Below, piece by piece: positions 1 to 8,705 of a DNA stretch of 64,000 nt. The position numbers were made by a program, and so were the translations under genes. The notes under the pieces are model-generated. The model did not search any database, was not told the origin of the DNA, and saw only the letters and a program-made list of their open reading frames with translations. Origin of the DNA: JBKEDF01 sp047975325 (lineage in GTDB: Bacteria; Pseudomonadota; Alphaproteobacteria; Rhodobacterales; Rhodobacteraceae); assembly GCA_047975325.1 (NCBI GenBank), contig JBKEDF010000075.1, positions 32,293 through 96,292 of the forward strand. The letters run 5' to 3'. How positions within the stretch are numbered: the stretch's first letter is position 1; every line of letters begins with the position of its first letter.

Positions 1-803
1 ACCCTGAATTGTTCATTCGGCTGGTATTCGACACCAAAATTGAATGAACTCTTGCGATCAAACGTGGCACGGTAGTCCACCTCTTCCGCATAGGCATCGG
101 ATGAATATTCCGCCTTGAGCGTCCAGGCATCGTCAAACTGCCATTCAAGCCCTGCGAAAGGGGCTGCGGGACCACGGAACCATTGCCCGAAATTGACCTT
201 GCCACCCCGCCCGATATCGATGGGATCACGATCCCCGAAGGGCGAACCGAAGGAACTGTGGCTGCCAAGCCGCCCCCAGCCGATACCACCCGTCACCTTG
301 AGAGTGGGTGTCAGATGTTTCGTTGCCGCAACATATTCACCCGAATAGATCCCTGTTCCCGCCAGATCCTGCAACCCTATCGTCACGGCCGGTACATATC
401 GGCTTTCCTCGAAGATCTGATAACGCAGATCGAAAGAACGGTCGTAATAGGTGGAATATCCATCCACCCCGGTACAGGCAGGTGCGCAGGCAAGCCTGTC
501 GTTCCAGTCGCGAGTTGCGGAAAAACGGAAACTGCCCGACAGGCGTGGTGTTATCTGGAAAGACAGCGTATTGCGGCTGATCGGCCCGAAATGTGAACTG
601 GAAAATGAAATCTGGCCATCGGGCTGCGCCTCCCCCGAAGGCATGTCCATCAACCCGGTGGCGCCATAGAAATTCAGGCTGGGCGCCCCTTCGGCAAGCG
701 CCATTGTTGCAGTGGAAAGCATATAAACCGCAGCAAGGCCGACCTTGCCAGCGGTCGGCCTTTTCGGGTTGCGCCTGATCTGGGGCGAATGTCTGCGCGT
801 CAT
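1..803 (-). CDS. YjbH-family exopolysaccharide outer-membrane protein (C-terminus beyond window)
   Basis: The reading frame starts at an ATG at 801-803 on the minus strand and stays open for 267 codons to the window edge, so only the N-terminal part is visible. The start gives a basic N-terminus, a hydrophobic segment and an Ala-Leu-Ala signal-peptidase type end. The mature part begins with the motif SLNFYGATGLMDMPSGEA, followed by alternating beta-strand-like text such as GIGWGRLGSHSSFGSPFG. This is typical of YjbH (DUF940) proteins, which are outer-membrane beta-barrel partners in exopolysaccharide secretion and usually reach about 700 residues. It lies 82 bases downstream of a nucleotide-sugar dehydratase on the same strand, which fits an exopolysaccharide operon. 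The family call is by recognition of the N-terminal motif. Confidence 0.75.
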   Translation of the reverse strand, partial: MTRRHSPQIRRNPKRPTAGKVGLAAVYMLSTATMALAEGAPSLNFYGATGLMDMPSGEAQPDGQISFSSSHFGPISRNTLSFQITPRLSGSFRFSATRDWNDRLACAPACTGVDGYSTYYDRSFDLRYQIFEESRYVPAVTIGLQDLAGTGIYSGEYVAATKHLTPTLKVTGGIGWGRLGSHSSFGSPFGDRDPIDIGRGGKVNFGQWFRGPAAPFAGLEWQFDDAWTLKAEYSSDAYAEEVDYRATFDRKSSFNFGVEYQPNEQFR

Positions 804-885
804 CTATCCCTCATTTTCGGGAATTTTAGGTTGCCTGTCTCCGGGCGGCAAGCAGGTCGGGCCCATTTCATCCAAAGTGGGCGCA

Positions 886-2802
886 TCACGGCCGGGCCGC
901 CAGTTTGACGGAAGGAAGATAGCCTTCGACATAACGGCGGACCACATCCCGCGCGGCCTCCGCATCACCTGATGCCACCGCCTCGCGCAATGTCCGCAAT
1001 GCCGCAGCCATTTCCAGTTCCGACAGCGCCCGTTCATGTGCGCGCAGGATCTTGGGATGCGGGGTGGTCAGCAATCCTTCGCCGATCAGCAATTCCTCAT
1101 GCAGTTTTTCACCGGGGCGCAGCCCCGTCACGGCGATCTCGATATCGCCATCGGGGTGATCCTTGTCACGTACCGTACACCCCGATGCCTCGATCATCTG
1201 GCGTGCCAGATCGGCGATCCTGACCGGCTTTCCCATATCCAGCACGAAAACATCCGCCGCGCCAAGGCTCTTTTCATCGGTATAGGAGCCCGCCAGCAAC
1301 ACAAGTCGCGCGGCTTCCGAGATCGTCATGAAAAAGCGGGTGACATCCTCATGCGTCAGTGTAACCGGCCCGCCGCGGGCGATCTGATCCTTGAAAAGCG
1401 GGATGACCGAACCGGAAGATCCCAGCACATTGCCGAAACGCACCAGGGAAAAGACCGTGCCGCGCGACCGTTTGGCAAGATCCTGCACGACCAGTTCCGC
1501 CATCCGCTTGGAGGCGCCCATCACATTGGTCGGGCGCACGGCCTTGTCGGTTGAGATCAGGACGAATTTGCGAACGCCGGCCTCATTGGCCGCATCGCCC
1601 AGCGTACGTGTTCCCAGCACGTTATTGGCCAGCCCCGCCAGCGGATTATCTTCCACCAGCGTGACATGCTTATAGGCTGCCGCGTGAAAGACGGTATCAA
1701 CCTCATGCGCCTTCATCACCATGCGGGCCATCCGACTGTCGGTGGCAGAACCCAAGACGGCAACGATCCGCGTCGGCATGTCTTCGGCCAGATCCCGCAA
1801 TTCCCGTTCGATGGAATAGAGCGCGACTTCACTGACTTCGAAAAGAACAAGGCAGGCGGGCCGGGCCACCAGCAACTGCCGGCAAAGTTCAGACCCGACG
1901 GAGCCCCCCGCACCGGATACGAGGATCGTGCGCCCCTCATAAGCCTCGGCACCTTCGGGCAAGGCACCATCCACGCAGTTCCGGCCCAGAAACTGGTCCG
2001 GCCTGACATGCTGCAGGTTGCTGACAAGATCCTCCATTCCGACAAGCTGCGCAAAGGAGGGAACCTGCATCACCTTCAATCCCAGGGCCTGCACCTGCCG
2101 CGCGATCCGCGCCAGTTTCGGCCCCGAAACCGAAGGCATTGCCAGAATCACCCTGTCCGCATCGAAATTCTCGGCCAGCATGCGAATTTGATCCGGAGAA
2201 TGGATCCGCAACCCGGCCGCTGTCATCGATTGCAGGGAACTGTTGTCATCAATGAAAGCTGCCGGGACGATCTGTTCATGCGACCGCAGTGCCGCTGCCA
2301 GTTGGATCCCGGTATGGCCCGCACCATAGATCAGAACTCGCCTGCGGGGCTCCCCCGCGCGCAGGATCCAAAGGAGCAGGTGCCGGATTGCAAACCGTGC
2401 CGCAACACTGCCGACAAAGAAAATCAACCCGAAAAGGATAACCCCCACAGAAGAAAGGTGCAGCGGGGTGAATTCAACCAGCAAGCCCGCCCCGCAGGTG
2501 GTGAGAAGCGCAAGCCAGCCCGTCCGGACAATCCCGCTGCTGTCATAGGCATTCAGTTTTATATCGGGGATATGCAGCACATAGGCGGCAAGCCCTGCAA
2601 TCAGCCCGACAATCGGAAACAACAGTCCAACCCGAAGGGCAACAAGAGGCAGACCACCAAGACCATAGAGAATCAGAACCGTCACGCCCAGCGCGAGCGG
2701 CGCGAGCAAGATCTCAACGGCAAGCAGAAGCATCCGCTTCTGTCTCCGTGAAAGTGAATCCACGATTCCGAAAAATGACTTGCGGAGCATCAGGAGCACC
2801 AA
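886..2802 (-). CDS. WbpM/CapD-type membrane nucleoside-diphosphate-sugar 4,6-dehydratase
   Basis: This 638-residue protein has about four hydrophobic helices in the first 130 residues, a first Rossmann-like CoA-binding region (VLIYGAGHTGIQLAAAL) and a C-terminal extended SDR domain with GAGGSVGSELCRQ. Such proteins convert UDP-N-acetylhexosamines to 4-keto-6-deoxy sugars for polysaccharide synthesis at the inner membrane. The catalytic region reads STDKAVRPTNVMGASKR, so methionine stands where short SDR dehydratases carry the YxxxK tyrosine. This exchange is normal for the long WbpM/CapD class. The length matches that class. It precedes the YjbH gene on the same strand, placing both in exopolysaccharide or capsule synthesis. 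The exact sugar substrate cannot be read from the sequence. Confidence 0.9.
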   Translation of the reverse strand: MVLLMLRKSFFGIVDSLSRRQKRMLLLAVEILLAPLALGVTVLILYGLGGLPLVALRVGLLFPIVGLIAGLAAYVLHIPDIKLNAYDSSGIVRTGWLALLTTCGAGLLVEFTPLHLSSVGVILFGLIFFVGSVAARFAIRHLLLWILRAGEPRRRVLIYGAGHTGIQLAAALRSHEQIVPAAFIDDNSSLQSMTAAGLRIHSPDQIRMLAENFDADRVILAMPSVSGPKLARIARQVQALGLKVMQVPSFAQLVGMEDLVSNLQHVRPDQFLGRNCVDGALPEGAEAYEGRTILVSGAGGSVGSELCRQLLVARPACLVLFEVSEVALYSIERELRDLAEDMPTRIVAVLGSATDSRMARMVMKAHEVDTVFHAAAYKHVTLVEDNPLAGLANNVLGTRTLGDAANEAGVRKFVLISTDKAVRPTNVMGASKRMAELVVQDLAKRSRGTVFSLVRFGNVLGSSGSVIPLFKDQIARGGPVTLTHEDVTRFFMTISEAARLVLLAGSYTDEKSLGAADVFVLDMGKPVRIADLARQMIEASGCTVRDKDHPDGDIEIAVTGLRPGEKLHEELLIGEGLLTTPHPKILRAHERALSELEMAAALRTLREAVASGDAEAARDVVRRYVEGYLPSVKLAARP

Positions 2803-3002
2803 TTGTTCACGTCTTGGCCTGAAACATTCGGCCTATTGGTCCACCCCTAACACACGCCTTGCTTTAGGACAGGTCAAGCGGGGGGGCAAGTGAAACACGC
2901 GTGTATTTTTATATTTTTTTCACTCATAGCGCGAATTTGCATATTTTCGCTGCCAACTGCCAAAGGAAGCGGCTGGAAAATGCCCAAGGATGAGTCTATG
3001 GC

Positions 3003-3017
3003 TTTCGGTATACCAAA
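3003..3017. promoter_or_regulatory. Putative GntR operator containing GGTATACC
   Basis: The palindrome GGTATACC occupies 3007-3014 with flanking TTT and AAA arms. It sits 12 bases before the start of the 2-hydroxyacid dehydrogenase gene. The same 8-mer, followed by AAA, occurs at 4809-4816 in front of the GntR regulator. A palindrome of this form is typical of FadR-type GntR operators, so it is probably the site of the regulator at 4043-4759. Confidence 0.5.
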
Positions 3018-3026
3018 CAAGGGGGA

Positions 3027-3980
3027 ATGATCGTGGCCAAACCTACCCTTCTGTCGATCGGGCAATACCCCGATTGGGACAAGACCGCCATGCACAATGA
3101 TTTCGAACTTCTGGAAATCGGCACTACGGCGGAACTTGCCGGGCTCGATCCCGCGCGCCTTGCAGGGTTTCGGGCCGTTGCCTACAAGACACATCATTCC
3201 TTTGGCGCGGCAGAAATGGATCTGCTTCCCGCGCTTGAACTTGTTGCCAATTTCGGAGTCGGATTCGATGCAATCGATATTGCAGCGGCAACGGCGCGCG
3301 GGGTGCGGGTGACCAATACGCCGGATGTGCTCAATGATGACGTGGCCGATCTGACCATCGCGATGCTGCTCGCCTTCAACCGCAACCTGACGCAGAATGA
3401 GGCATGGCTGGCGCGCGGGGATTGGGTGGCGAAGGGCGACCCGCCGCTGGCGCGCAAGCTTTCGGGCGCACGGGCCGGGATCATGGGCCTGGGCCGGATC
3501 GGACGGGAAATCGCCAACCGCCTTGCCGCCTTCAAGATGGAGATCCATTATCACAGCCGGTCCGCCAAGGAGACCCCCGAAGGCTGGATCTGGCATGCCC
3601 GGCCCAAGGATCTTGCCGCACATTGCGACTATCTCGTTGTCGCGCTCGTGGGCGGCAAGGAAACCGAGGGCTATGTTTCCCGCAAGGTGCTGGAGGCAAT
3701 GGGTACGGATGCGGTGATCTGCAATATCTCCCGCGGCTCAACGATAGATGAAGATGCCATGCTGGAGGCACTGGAAAATGGCCGGATCAGGGGGGCGGCA
3801 CTGGATGTTTTCCACACGGAGCCGAACCTTGATCCACGGTTCCTGAACCTGTCCAATGTCTATCTGCAGCCGCACCAGGGTTCTGCAACGATTGAGACGC
3901 GCCAGGGAATGGGGGCACTGCAACGCGCCAATATAAAAGCATTTTTTGCCGGATCAGCCCTGAAAACCCCAGTAAACTGA
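3027..3980 (+). CDS. D-isomer-specific 2-hydroxyacid dehydrogenase (NAD(P)-dependent)
   Basis: The 317-residue protein is a full-length member of the D-2-hydroxyacid dehydrogenase family, which interconverts 2-oxoacids and D-2-hydroxyacids (glyoxylate/hydroxypyruvate reductase type). The cofactor loop GLGRIG lies at residues 154-159. The catalytic triad is visible as Arg236 (NISRGS), Glu265 (HTEPN) and His283 (QPHQGSA). A GTG two codons after the ATG (3033) sits at better spacing from the GGGGG ribosome site and may be the true start. The gene carries a GGTATACC operator just upstream and faces the GntR regulator gene, so it probably belongs to the same regulon as the TRAP transporter at 4939. 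The substrate is unknown; a sugar acid derivative is suggested by the neighbours. Confidence 0.88.
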   Translation: MIVAKPTLLSIGQYPDWDKTAMHNDFELLEIGTTAELAGLDPARLAGFRAVAYKTHHSFGAAEMDLLPALELVANFGVGFDAIDIAAATARGVRVTNTPDVLNDDVADLTIAMLLAFNRNLTQNEAWLARGDWVAKGDPPLARKLSGARAGIMGLGRIGREIANRLAAFKMEIHYHSRSAKETPEGWIWHARPKDLAAHCDYLVVALVGGKETEGYVSRKVLEAMGTDAVICNISRGSTIDEDAMLEALENGRIRGAALDVFHTEPNLDPRFLNLSNVYLQPHQGSATIETRQGMGALQRANIKAFFAGSALKTPVN

Positions 3981-4010
3981 AAGCTGTGCCGTGATGACAT
4001 ATCACCGTAT

Positions 4011-4052
4011 GGGCCGGGGTTCGCCGCGGGGGGCCTGACGGGCTACCGGCCC
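4011..4052. terminator. Possible bidirectional terminator between convergent genes
   Basis: An inverted repeat with arms GGGCCGG (4011-4017) and CCGGCCC (4046-4052) separates the dehydrogenase stop from the end of the GntR gene and overlaps the latter's last codons. The loop is long (28 bases) and no clear T tract follows, so the call is weak. Confidence 0.3.
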
Positions 4053-4759
4053 TTTGTGGCGATGCCCCCGGCGCCACTGGCACGATCCTGCCGTTCATAA
4101 ATTTCGGTGATATTCAAAACCAGATGGCGCATGTGGCTTTCGATCTCGCTGCTGACCAGAACAATATCGCGCATCCTGAGCCCCCGCACGATATCGCTAT
4201 GCTGACGCAATACGCGCGGCCGGTCGCTCCGAAGGCTCGCCGCCAGAAACCGGGGCCGCCAGAGCCGGGCCATATAGGCGCCATGGGTTTCGTAAAGCGA
4301 TCTGTTATGCGACGCGGCGGTGATCAGCCGGTGGAATTTCATATCCACCTCGAAATAGGCCACGGGATCGGCCCCGTTGGACAGATCCAGCATCATCTCA
4401 TGCTGGGTCTCGATAGCCCCGATTTCATCCGATGTGGCATTGGTGCAGGCCAGCCGGGCCCCCAGCAATTCCAGTGAATTCATCACCACCAGGTCATCGG
4501 TGACTTCTTTCAATGTCGGATCGGCCACCACCGGGCTGCGTGACGGGCGCAACATGACCAGCCCCTCGGACGCCAGGATCCGGATGGCTTCGCGCAGGGG
4601 CGTCCTGCTGACGCCCAGATCGGCGGAACTGTCACGTTCCTTGATCAGCGCGCCCGGTTTCAGCTTTCCCAGAAGGATGTCACGGCGAAGCCCATCCGCA
4701 ATCTGTTCGGCCAGGGTACTTTCCGTCATTGTTATGGCCCTGAATAGTCCTGTGCGCAT
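4043..4759 (-). CDS. GntR-family transcriptional regulator, FadR/FCD type
   Basis: The protein has an N-terminal winged helix (LAEQIADGLRRDILLGKLKPG, then the recognition helix region SRTPLREAIRILASEGL) and an all-helical FCD ligand-binding domain with metal-site histidines such as FHRLI and SHMRHLV. FCD regulators usually respond to organic acids. The frame opens at a TTG at 4784-4786. ATGs at 4759 and 4729 both have plausible ribosome sites; I list 4759, and 4729 is the main alternative. The gene diverges from the TRAP transporter at 4939. The palindrome GGTATACC at 4809-4816 lies in the shared promoter and again before the dehydrogenase at 3027, which suggests autoregulation and control of both neighbours. 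Confidence 0.88.
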   Translation of the reverse strand: MRTGLFRAITMTESTLAEQIADGLRRDILLGKLKPGALIKERDSSADLGVSRTPLREAIRILASEGLVMLRPSRSPVVADPTLKEVTDDLVVMNSLELLGARLACTNATSDEIGAIETQHEMMLDLSNGADPVAYFEVDMKFHRLITAASHNRSLYETHGAYMARLWRPRFLAASLRSDRPRVLRQHSDIVRGLRMRDIVLVSSEIESHMRHLVLNITEIYERQDRASGAGGIATKGR

Positions 4760-4807
4760 CTTGTCCCGTGACAGGAGGGTCTTCAAGCGCGGAATAAAAT
4801 ACCGCTC

Positions 4808-4817
4808 TGGTATACCA
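4808..4817. promoter_or_regulatory. Putative GntR operator TGGTATACCA
   Basis: A perfect 10-base palindrome lies in the divergent promoter region between the GntR gene and the TRAP operon. Its core is identical to the site at 3007-3014. The repetition in two relevant promoters makes a functional operator likely; binding is inferred. Confidence 0.5.
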
Positions 4818-4938
4818 AAACAGTTGCATTTCTATTCAGAGCCGATAGTTTTTTCCGACGGCGCGTTCAAACAAGGCCGTAGGGGGGGCGGGCATCCGCC
4901 AGCCTGACAATAATATCAATATTGAACCGGGAGAAAAC

Positions 4939-5946
4939 ATGACTATCCGAACCTACCTCATCCCTGCCCTTGTCGCTGCGGGTTTCGCGCTTCCTGCAAG
5001 CGCCCAGACCACCCTGCGCATCCAGACACATTACGGCCCCGAAAGCATTTCGGGCAAGAATGCCACGCAATTCGTCGAAGACGTGCAAACCATGTCGAAC
5101 GGCGACATTCAGATCGAGATGTTCTATTCCTCTTCGGTTGTCGCCTCGGTCGAAACCTTTGATGCTGCGGCAAACGGGATCCTTGACTGCGACATGACCG
5201 GCGGCGCCTATCAGACCGGCAAGAACCCTGCATTCCAGTTTGTTGGCGATATCATGGGCGGCTATGACACCGCCTATCAGCAGCTTGGCTGGCTTTACAA
5301 GGGCGGCGGTATGGAAGAGGCCCAGAAGCTTTACAACCAGTACGGCATGCAGCTTGTCGGCTGGTGGGTCGTCGGACAGGAGGCCCTGGCCTCAACCAAG
5401 CCACTGGACAGCATCGACGCCTTCAAGGACTGGAAATTCCGTTCACCTCCCGGCATGGAAACCAAGATCTTCGAAAAGCTCGGCTCCTCACCCATCGTGA
5501 TGGATTTCACCGAAGTGTTTACCGCGCTTGAATCCGGGATCATCGAAGGGGCGGATGCCTCGATTCTGGCCAATAACAAGTCGATGGGCATTTACGACAT
5601 TGCCAAGCATGCCACCTATCCGGGTTTCCATTCAATGCCCTCGGATCACCTGGCCTGCAACAAGATGGTCTGGGATGGGCTAACCCCGGTACAGCAGCGC
5701 ATCATGGAAACCGCGATGCAAAAACTGGCACTGCAACAGGCCCTGACGGCGGATTTTGAAAACGCCAAGGCAGCCCGCGAACTGACCGAACAGGGCGTCA
5801 CGGTACATAACCTTGATCCGGAATCGCGTGCCGCCTACCGCAAGGCCGCCATCGAAACCTGGCCCGAATTTGCCACGACCCCGGAAGCCCAGGCACTGGT
5901 GGAAAGTCATATCGCCTACCTGAAATCACAAGGCATGATCGAGTAA
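4939..5946 (+). CDS. TRAP transporter substrate-binding protein (DctP family)
   Basis: This 335-residue periplasmic binding protein has a clear signal peptide (residues 1-22, ending ASA before QTT). It contains the family's central stretch GMETKIFEKLGSSPIVMDF, in which an arginine or equivalent binds the substrate carboxylate in TRAP receptors. A GGGAGAA ribosome site precedes the ATG. It is first in a dctP-dctQ-dctM operon and is followed by a stable hairpin at 5970-5993. Length is typical (about 330). Genes around it suggest a sugar acid or hydroxyacid ligand, but the ligand is not readable from sequence. Confidence 0.93.
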   Translation: MTIRTYLIPALVAAGFALPASAQTTLRIQTHYGPESISGKNATQFVEDVQTMSNGDIQIEMFYSSSVVASVETFDAAANGILDCDMTGGAYQTGKNPAFQFVGDIMGGYDTAYQQLGWLYKGGGMEEAQKLYNQYGMQLVGWWVVGQEALASTKPLDSIDAFKDWKFRSPPGMETKIFEKLGSSPIVMDFTEVFTALESGIIEGADASILANNKSMGIYDIAKHATYPGFHSMPSDHLACNKMVWDGLTPVQQRIMETAMQKLALQQALTADFENAKAARELTEQGVTVHNLDPESRAAYRKAAIETWPEFATTPEAQALVESHIAYLKSQGMIE

Positions 5947-5969
5947 ATCCACGATTTCTCATCCGCCTT

Positions 5970-5993
5970 CCGGCGCGCCTTCGGGCTCGCCGG
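5970..5993 (+). promoter_or_regulatory. Intercistronic hairpin with TTCG tetraloop after dctP
   Basis: Twenty-four bases after the binding-protein stop codon the sequence forms a stem of CCGGCG/CGCCGG outside and GCC/GGC inside, with one mismatch, closed by a TTCG tetraloop and followed by TTT. The next gene starts 47 bases later on the same strand. Such structures between binding-protein and permease genes usually lower downstream expression or protect the upstream mRNA; that role is inferred here. Confidence 0.6.
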
Positions 5994-6040
5994 TTTCTGG
6001 CCCTTTCGGGGGTCATCACACGGATTTCTCGGGAGGGTCC

Positions 6041-6859
6041 ATGCAAGATGAAAGCATCTGGCTGGGGCCATTGCGCCGCCCCATCAAGCTCGCCATGCTT
6101 GTTTTCACCGCCGCGGCAATTCTGACCTGCGGCTTTCTTATCATCAATCGCCTGATCCTTGGCTCCGACATCGGCATGCATCAGATGTTACGCCCGGGCG
6201 GGCTGGTATCTGTGCATCTGGCGCTCTGGTCACTGTTTGGTGCGCTCTTCTTCGCCTCGGTCTACCTGTCGGATAACCGTGGCGCGATCGAAATCGAACC
6301 GACGGGGATATTCGATTATATCTCGCTGGTCCTGTCACGACTGTCCATGATCGGGCTCGCGCTGATCGTGATTGTCATGTTCTATGAGGTCGTGGCGCGC
6401 TATGTCTTTGAAAAGCCGACACTTTGGGCTAATGAACTTTCGCTCTGGATGGCGGGGTTCCTGTTTCTGATCTCGGGCTGTTACGCGATGCAGCAGCGCA
6501 GCCATATCCGCATCTATATCATCTATGACATGATGCCACGCTGGGCGCAGAAACTTTCGGATTGCATCTCGGTTGCACTTATCTGGGCTTTCACGATCTG
6601 CCTGATCTGGGGCGGCTATACCGAAGCCTGGACCAAGCTTTTGCGCTGGGAAGCCTTCGGCACCGCTTGGGATCCACCCATCCCCGGGACGATCAAGCCT
6701 GCCATTCTGGTTCTGGTTACCCTGGTCGCGCTGCAGGCGCTTTCCAACCTGATCGCGGATTGGAACAAGGAACCCGAACATCACTCCCCCGCGGATGAAA
6801 TCGACCAGACCGAGATCGAGAACATCCGCCGTACCCTGGAGACCCCGAAAGATGGTTGA
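6041..6859 (+). CDS. TRAP transporter small permease (DctQ), N-terminally extended
   Basis: The 272-residue membrane protein contains the normal four-helix DctQ core in its second half, including the motif ANELSLWMAGFLFLISG. Two further hydrophobic segments precede it (about residues 17-40 and 55-75). Usual DctQ proteins have about 165 residues, so this one is clearly enlarged. A GGGAGGG ribosome site precedes the ATG. It overlaps the start of the large permease by 8 bases, which indicates translational coupling. It forms the small membrane subunit of a sodium- or proton-driven secondary transporter with the genes on either side. Confidence 0.88.
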   Translation: MQDESIWLGPLRRPIKLAMLVFTAAAILTCGFLIINRLILGSDIGMHQMLRPGGLVSVHLALWSLFGALFFASVYLSDNRGAIEIEPTGIFDYISLVLSRLSMIGLALIVIVMFYEVVARYVFEKPTLWANELSLWMAGFLFLISGCYAMQQRSHIRIYIIYDMMPRWAQKLSDCISVALIWAFTICLIWGGYTEAWTKLLRWEAFGTAWDPPIPGTIKPAILVLVTLVALQALSNLIADWNKEPEHHSPADEIDQTEIENIRRTLETPKDG

Positions 6860-8447
6860 TATCGGAACTCTCAGCATCATCCTGCTGCTTGGGATGTTCG
6901 CATTGCTGGCCATCGGGATGCCGCTCGGCTTTGCCTCGGCCTTCCTGGCAGTCGCCACGCTGCTAATGAAATTCGGGCCGGATGTGTTGTTCGGTCGTTT
7001 CGGCATGGGACCGTTCAATGTCCTGGGTCAGGCAATTTACCGGCAGATGACAAATTATGTCCTGATTTCGGTACCGCTTTTCATCTTCATGGCCGCCTTG
7101 CTGGAACGATCAGGCGTTGCACGGGACATGTATTCCTCCCTTTCCGTCTGGCTAAGCCGGACCCGGGGCGGAATTGCCATCGTCACTTCGGTCATGGCCG
7201 TGGTCATGGCAGCCATGTCGGGCATCATCGGGGGTGAGGTCGTTCTTCTGGGTCTGATCGCACTGCCGCAGATGTTGCGGCTGGGCTATAACCAGAACCT
7301 TGCCATCGGGACAATCTGCGCCTCGGGGTCGCTCGGGACGATGATCCCGCCCTCGATCGTGCTGATCTTCTATGGGTTGGTGACGGAAACCTCGATCAAG
7401 TCACTGTTCACAGCCTCGTTCCTGCCGGGCTTCATGCTGGCTTCCTTCTTCATCCTCTATATCATCCTGCGCACCACGATGAACCCGGATGAGGCCCCCT
7501 TGCCACCGGCATCGGATGACGATCCCCAAGGGAAGGAAAAGTCCCTGATGTTTCTGGGTTTCCTGTCGATTGTCGGAACCGGATTCGCGGTGGTACTAAG
7601 CTTGCGGGCGCTGTTCTTCACCGCCACCGGCGCAAACGCGATCCGCGAAGGGGTCGAACCCATCCCCCTGGGCATGGTAAGTGATCTGCCCTGGCTGATC
7701 GGCGCGGTGGTCCTGTTCCTGGTCATAATCTACGGCCTGGTCGGCAAGGCGCGCACCGCGCAGGGCTGGCAGATGGGCAAGGGGCTTGTGGCGCCACTGG
7801 TGGTAATCGGGATCGTTCTCGGCTCCATCTATGGCGGGATCACCGGGATTACCGAAGCGGCCGGCATGGGCGTCATCGCCGTTTTCGTGATCGGCCTTGT
7901 CCGCAGGGAAATGACCTTTGATATCGTCTGGGATTCGGCCATGCGAACGCTGAAATCCACCGGAACCATCGTCTGGGTCACCATCGGTGCCGCGGCGCTG
8001 GCGGCGGCCTATACGCTGGCGGGCGGGCCGAATTATGTGGCCAACCTGATTGTCGGGACGGAACTGCCGACCATGGGGATCATCCTGGTAATGATGTTCA
8101 TCTTCCTGATCATGGGAATGTTCATGGACTGGGTCGGTATCGTGCTGTTGATCATGCCGGTTTTCCTGCCCATCGTGCAGCGCCTGCCGGTGGAGGAACT
8201 GGGCTTCCTCGGTCAGCTCGATCCATCCCATGTGGCAATCTGGTTCGGGGTCCTCTTCTGCATGAACATGCAGGTGAGCTTCCTGTCACCGCCCTTCGGA
8301 CCTGCGGCTTTCTACCTGAAATCCGTGGCACCGCCGCATATCTCGTTGACTGATATCTTCCGGGGCTTCCTGCCCTTCATCGGGATTCAACTGATTGCGC
8401 TGACGGTACTTCTGGTCTGGCCACCGATCATCACGATCTTCCTATAG
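6852..8447 (+). CDS. TRAP transporter large permease (DctM), enlarged
   Basis: The protein starts at the ATG at 6852 that overlaps dctQ and has 531 residues, about 100 more than a standard DctM. Family motifs are present: GGEVVLLGLIALPQMLRLGY, SGSLGTMIPPSIVLIFYG near the first substrate half, and MNMQVSFLSPPFGPAAFY near the C-terminus. The extra length is a central insertion of roughly residues 225-330 that holds a hydrophilic acidic linker and two more hydrophobic helices. Together with the enlarged DctQ this marks a TRAP subclass different from the two other systems in the window. A terminator-like hairpin follows at 8461-8491. Confidence 0.92.
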   Translation: MVDIGTLSIILLLGMFALLAIGMPLGFASAFLAVATLLMKFGPDVLFGRFGMGPFNVLGQAIYRQMTNYVLISVPLFIFMAALLERSGVARDMYSSLSVWLSRTRGGIAIVTSVMAVVMAAMSGIIGGEVVLLGLIALPQMLRLGYNQNLAIGTICASGSLGTMIPPSIVLIFYGLVTETSIKSLFTASFLPGFMLASFFILYIILRTTMNPDEAPLPPASDDDPQGKEKSLMFLGFLSIVGTGFAVVLSLRALFFTATGANAIREGVEPIPLGMVSDLPWLIGAVVLFLVIIYGLVGKARTAQGWQMGKGLVAPLVVIGIVLGSIYGGITGITEAAGMGVIAVFVIGLVRREMTFDIVWDSAMRTLKSTGTIVWVTIGAAALAAAYTLAGGPNYVANLIVGTELPTMGIILVMMFIFLIMGMFMDWVGIVLLIMPVFLPIVQRLPVEELGFLGQLDPSHVAIWFGVLFCMNMQVSFLSPPFGPAAFYLKSVAPPHISLTDIFRGFLPFIGIQLIALTVLLVWPPIITIFL

Positions 8448-8460
8448 GGTGAAAACCGCC

Positions 8461-8491
8461 GGGTGGCCCCTGTTTCATTCCGGGGCCATCC
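8461..8491 (+). terminator. Terminator-like hairpin after the first TRAP operon
   Basis: Arms GGGTGGCCCC (8461-8470) and GGGGCCATCC (8482-8491) form a 10-pair stem with one G-T wobble and an 11-base loop, 14 bases after the dctM stop. Only a short AAATTT follows, so termination may be partial. The rest of the gap to 8705 shows no gene I can support. Confidence 0.6.
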
Positions 8492-8705
8492 AAATTTCAG
8501 GATGTATTCCCGAAAGATCGGGGATATGGGTATGATTGCGGGCATAATCCTCATCAGGGAATGCAGCGCCGAGGGGACTGAGCGGAAGATCAATTTATCG
8601 ATCCCGGCCATCACCTTGACAGCAAATCGAAATCAAATGCGCAGGGCCGGATGACTGCGAGCTTCGTCTCCTCGAAAATCGGCTGCGTGATCTGGGAGAA
8701 GACAG

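Noticed and set aside
8463..8654. Small open frame of 63 codons between dctM and the dehydrogenase
   Set aside because: It begins inside the terminator-like hairpin, has no ribosome site and no recognisable similarity.
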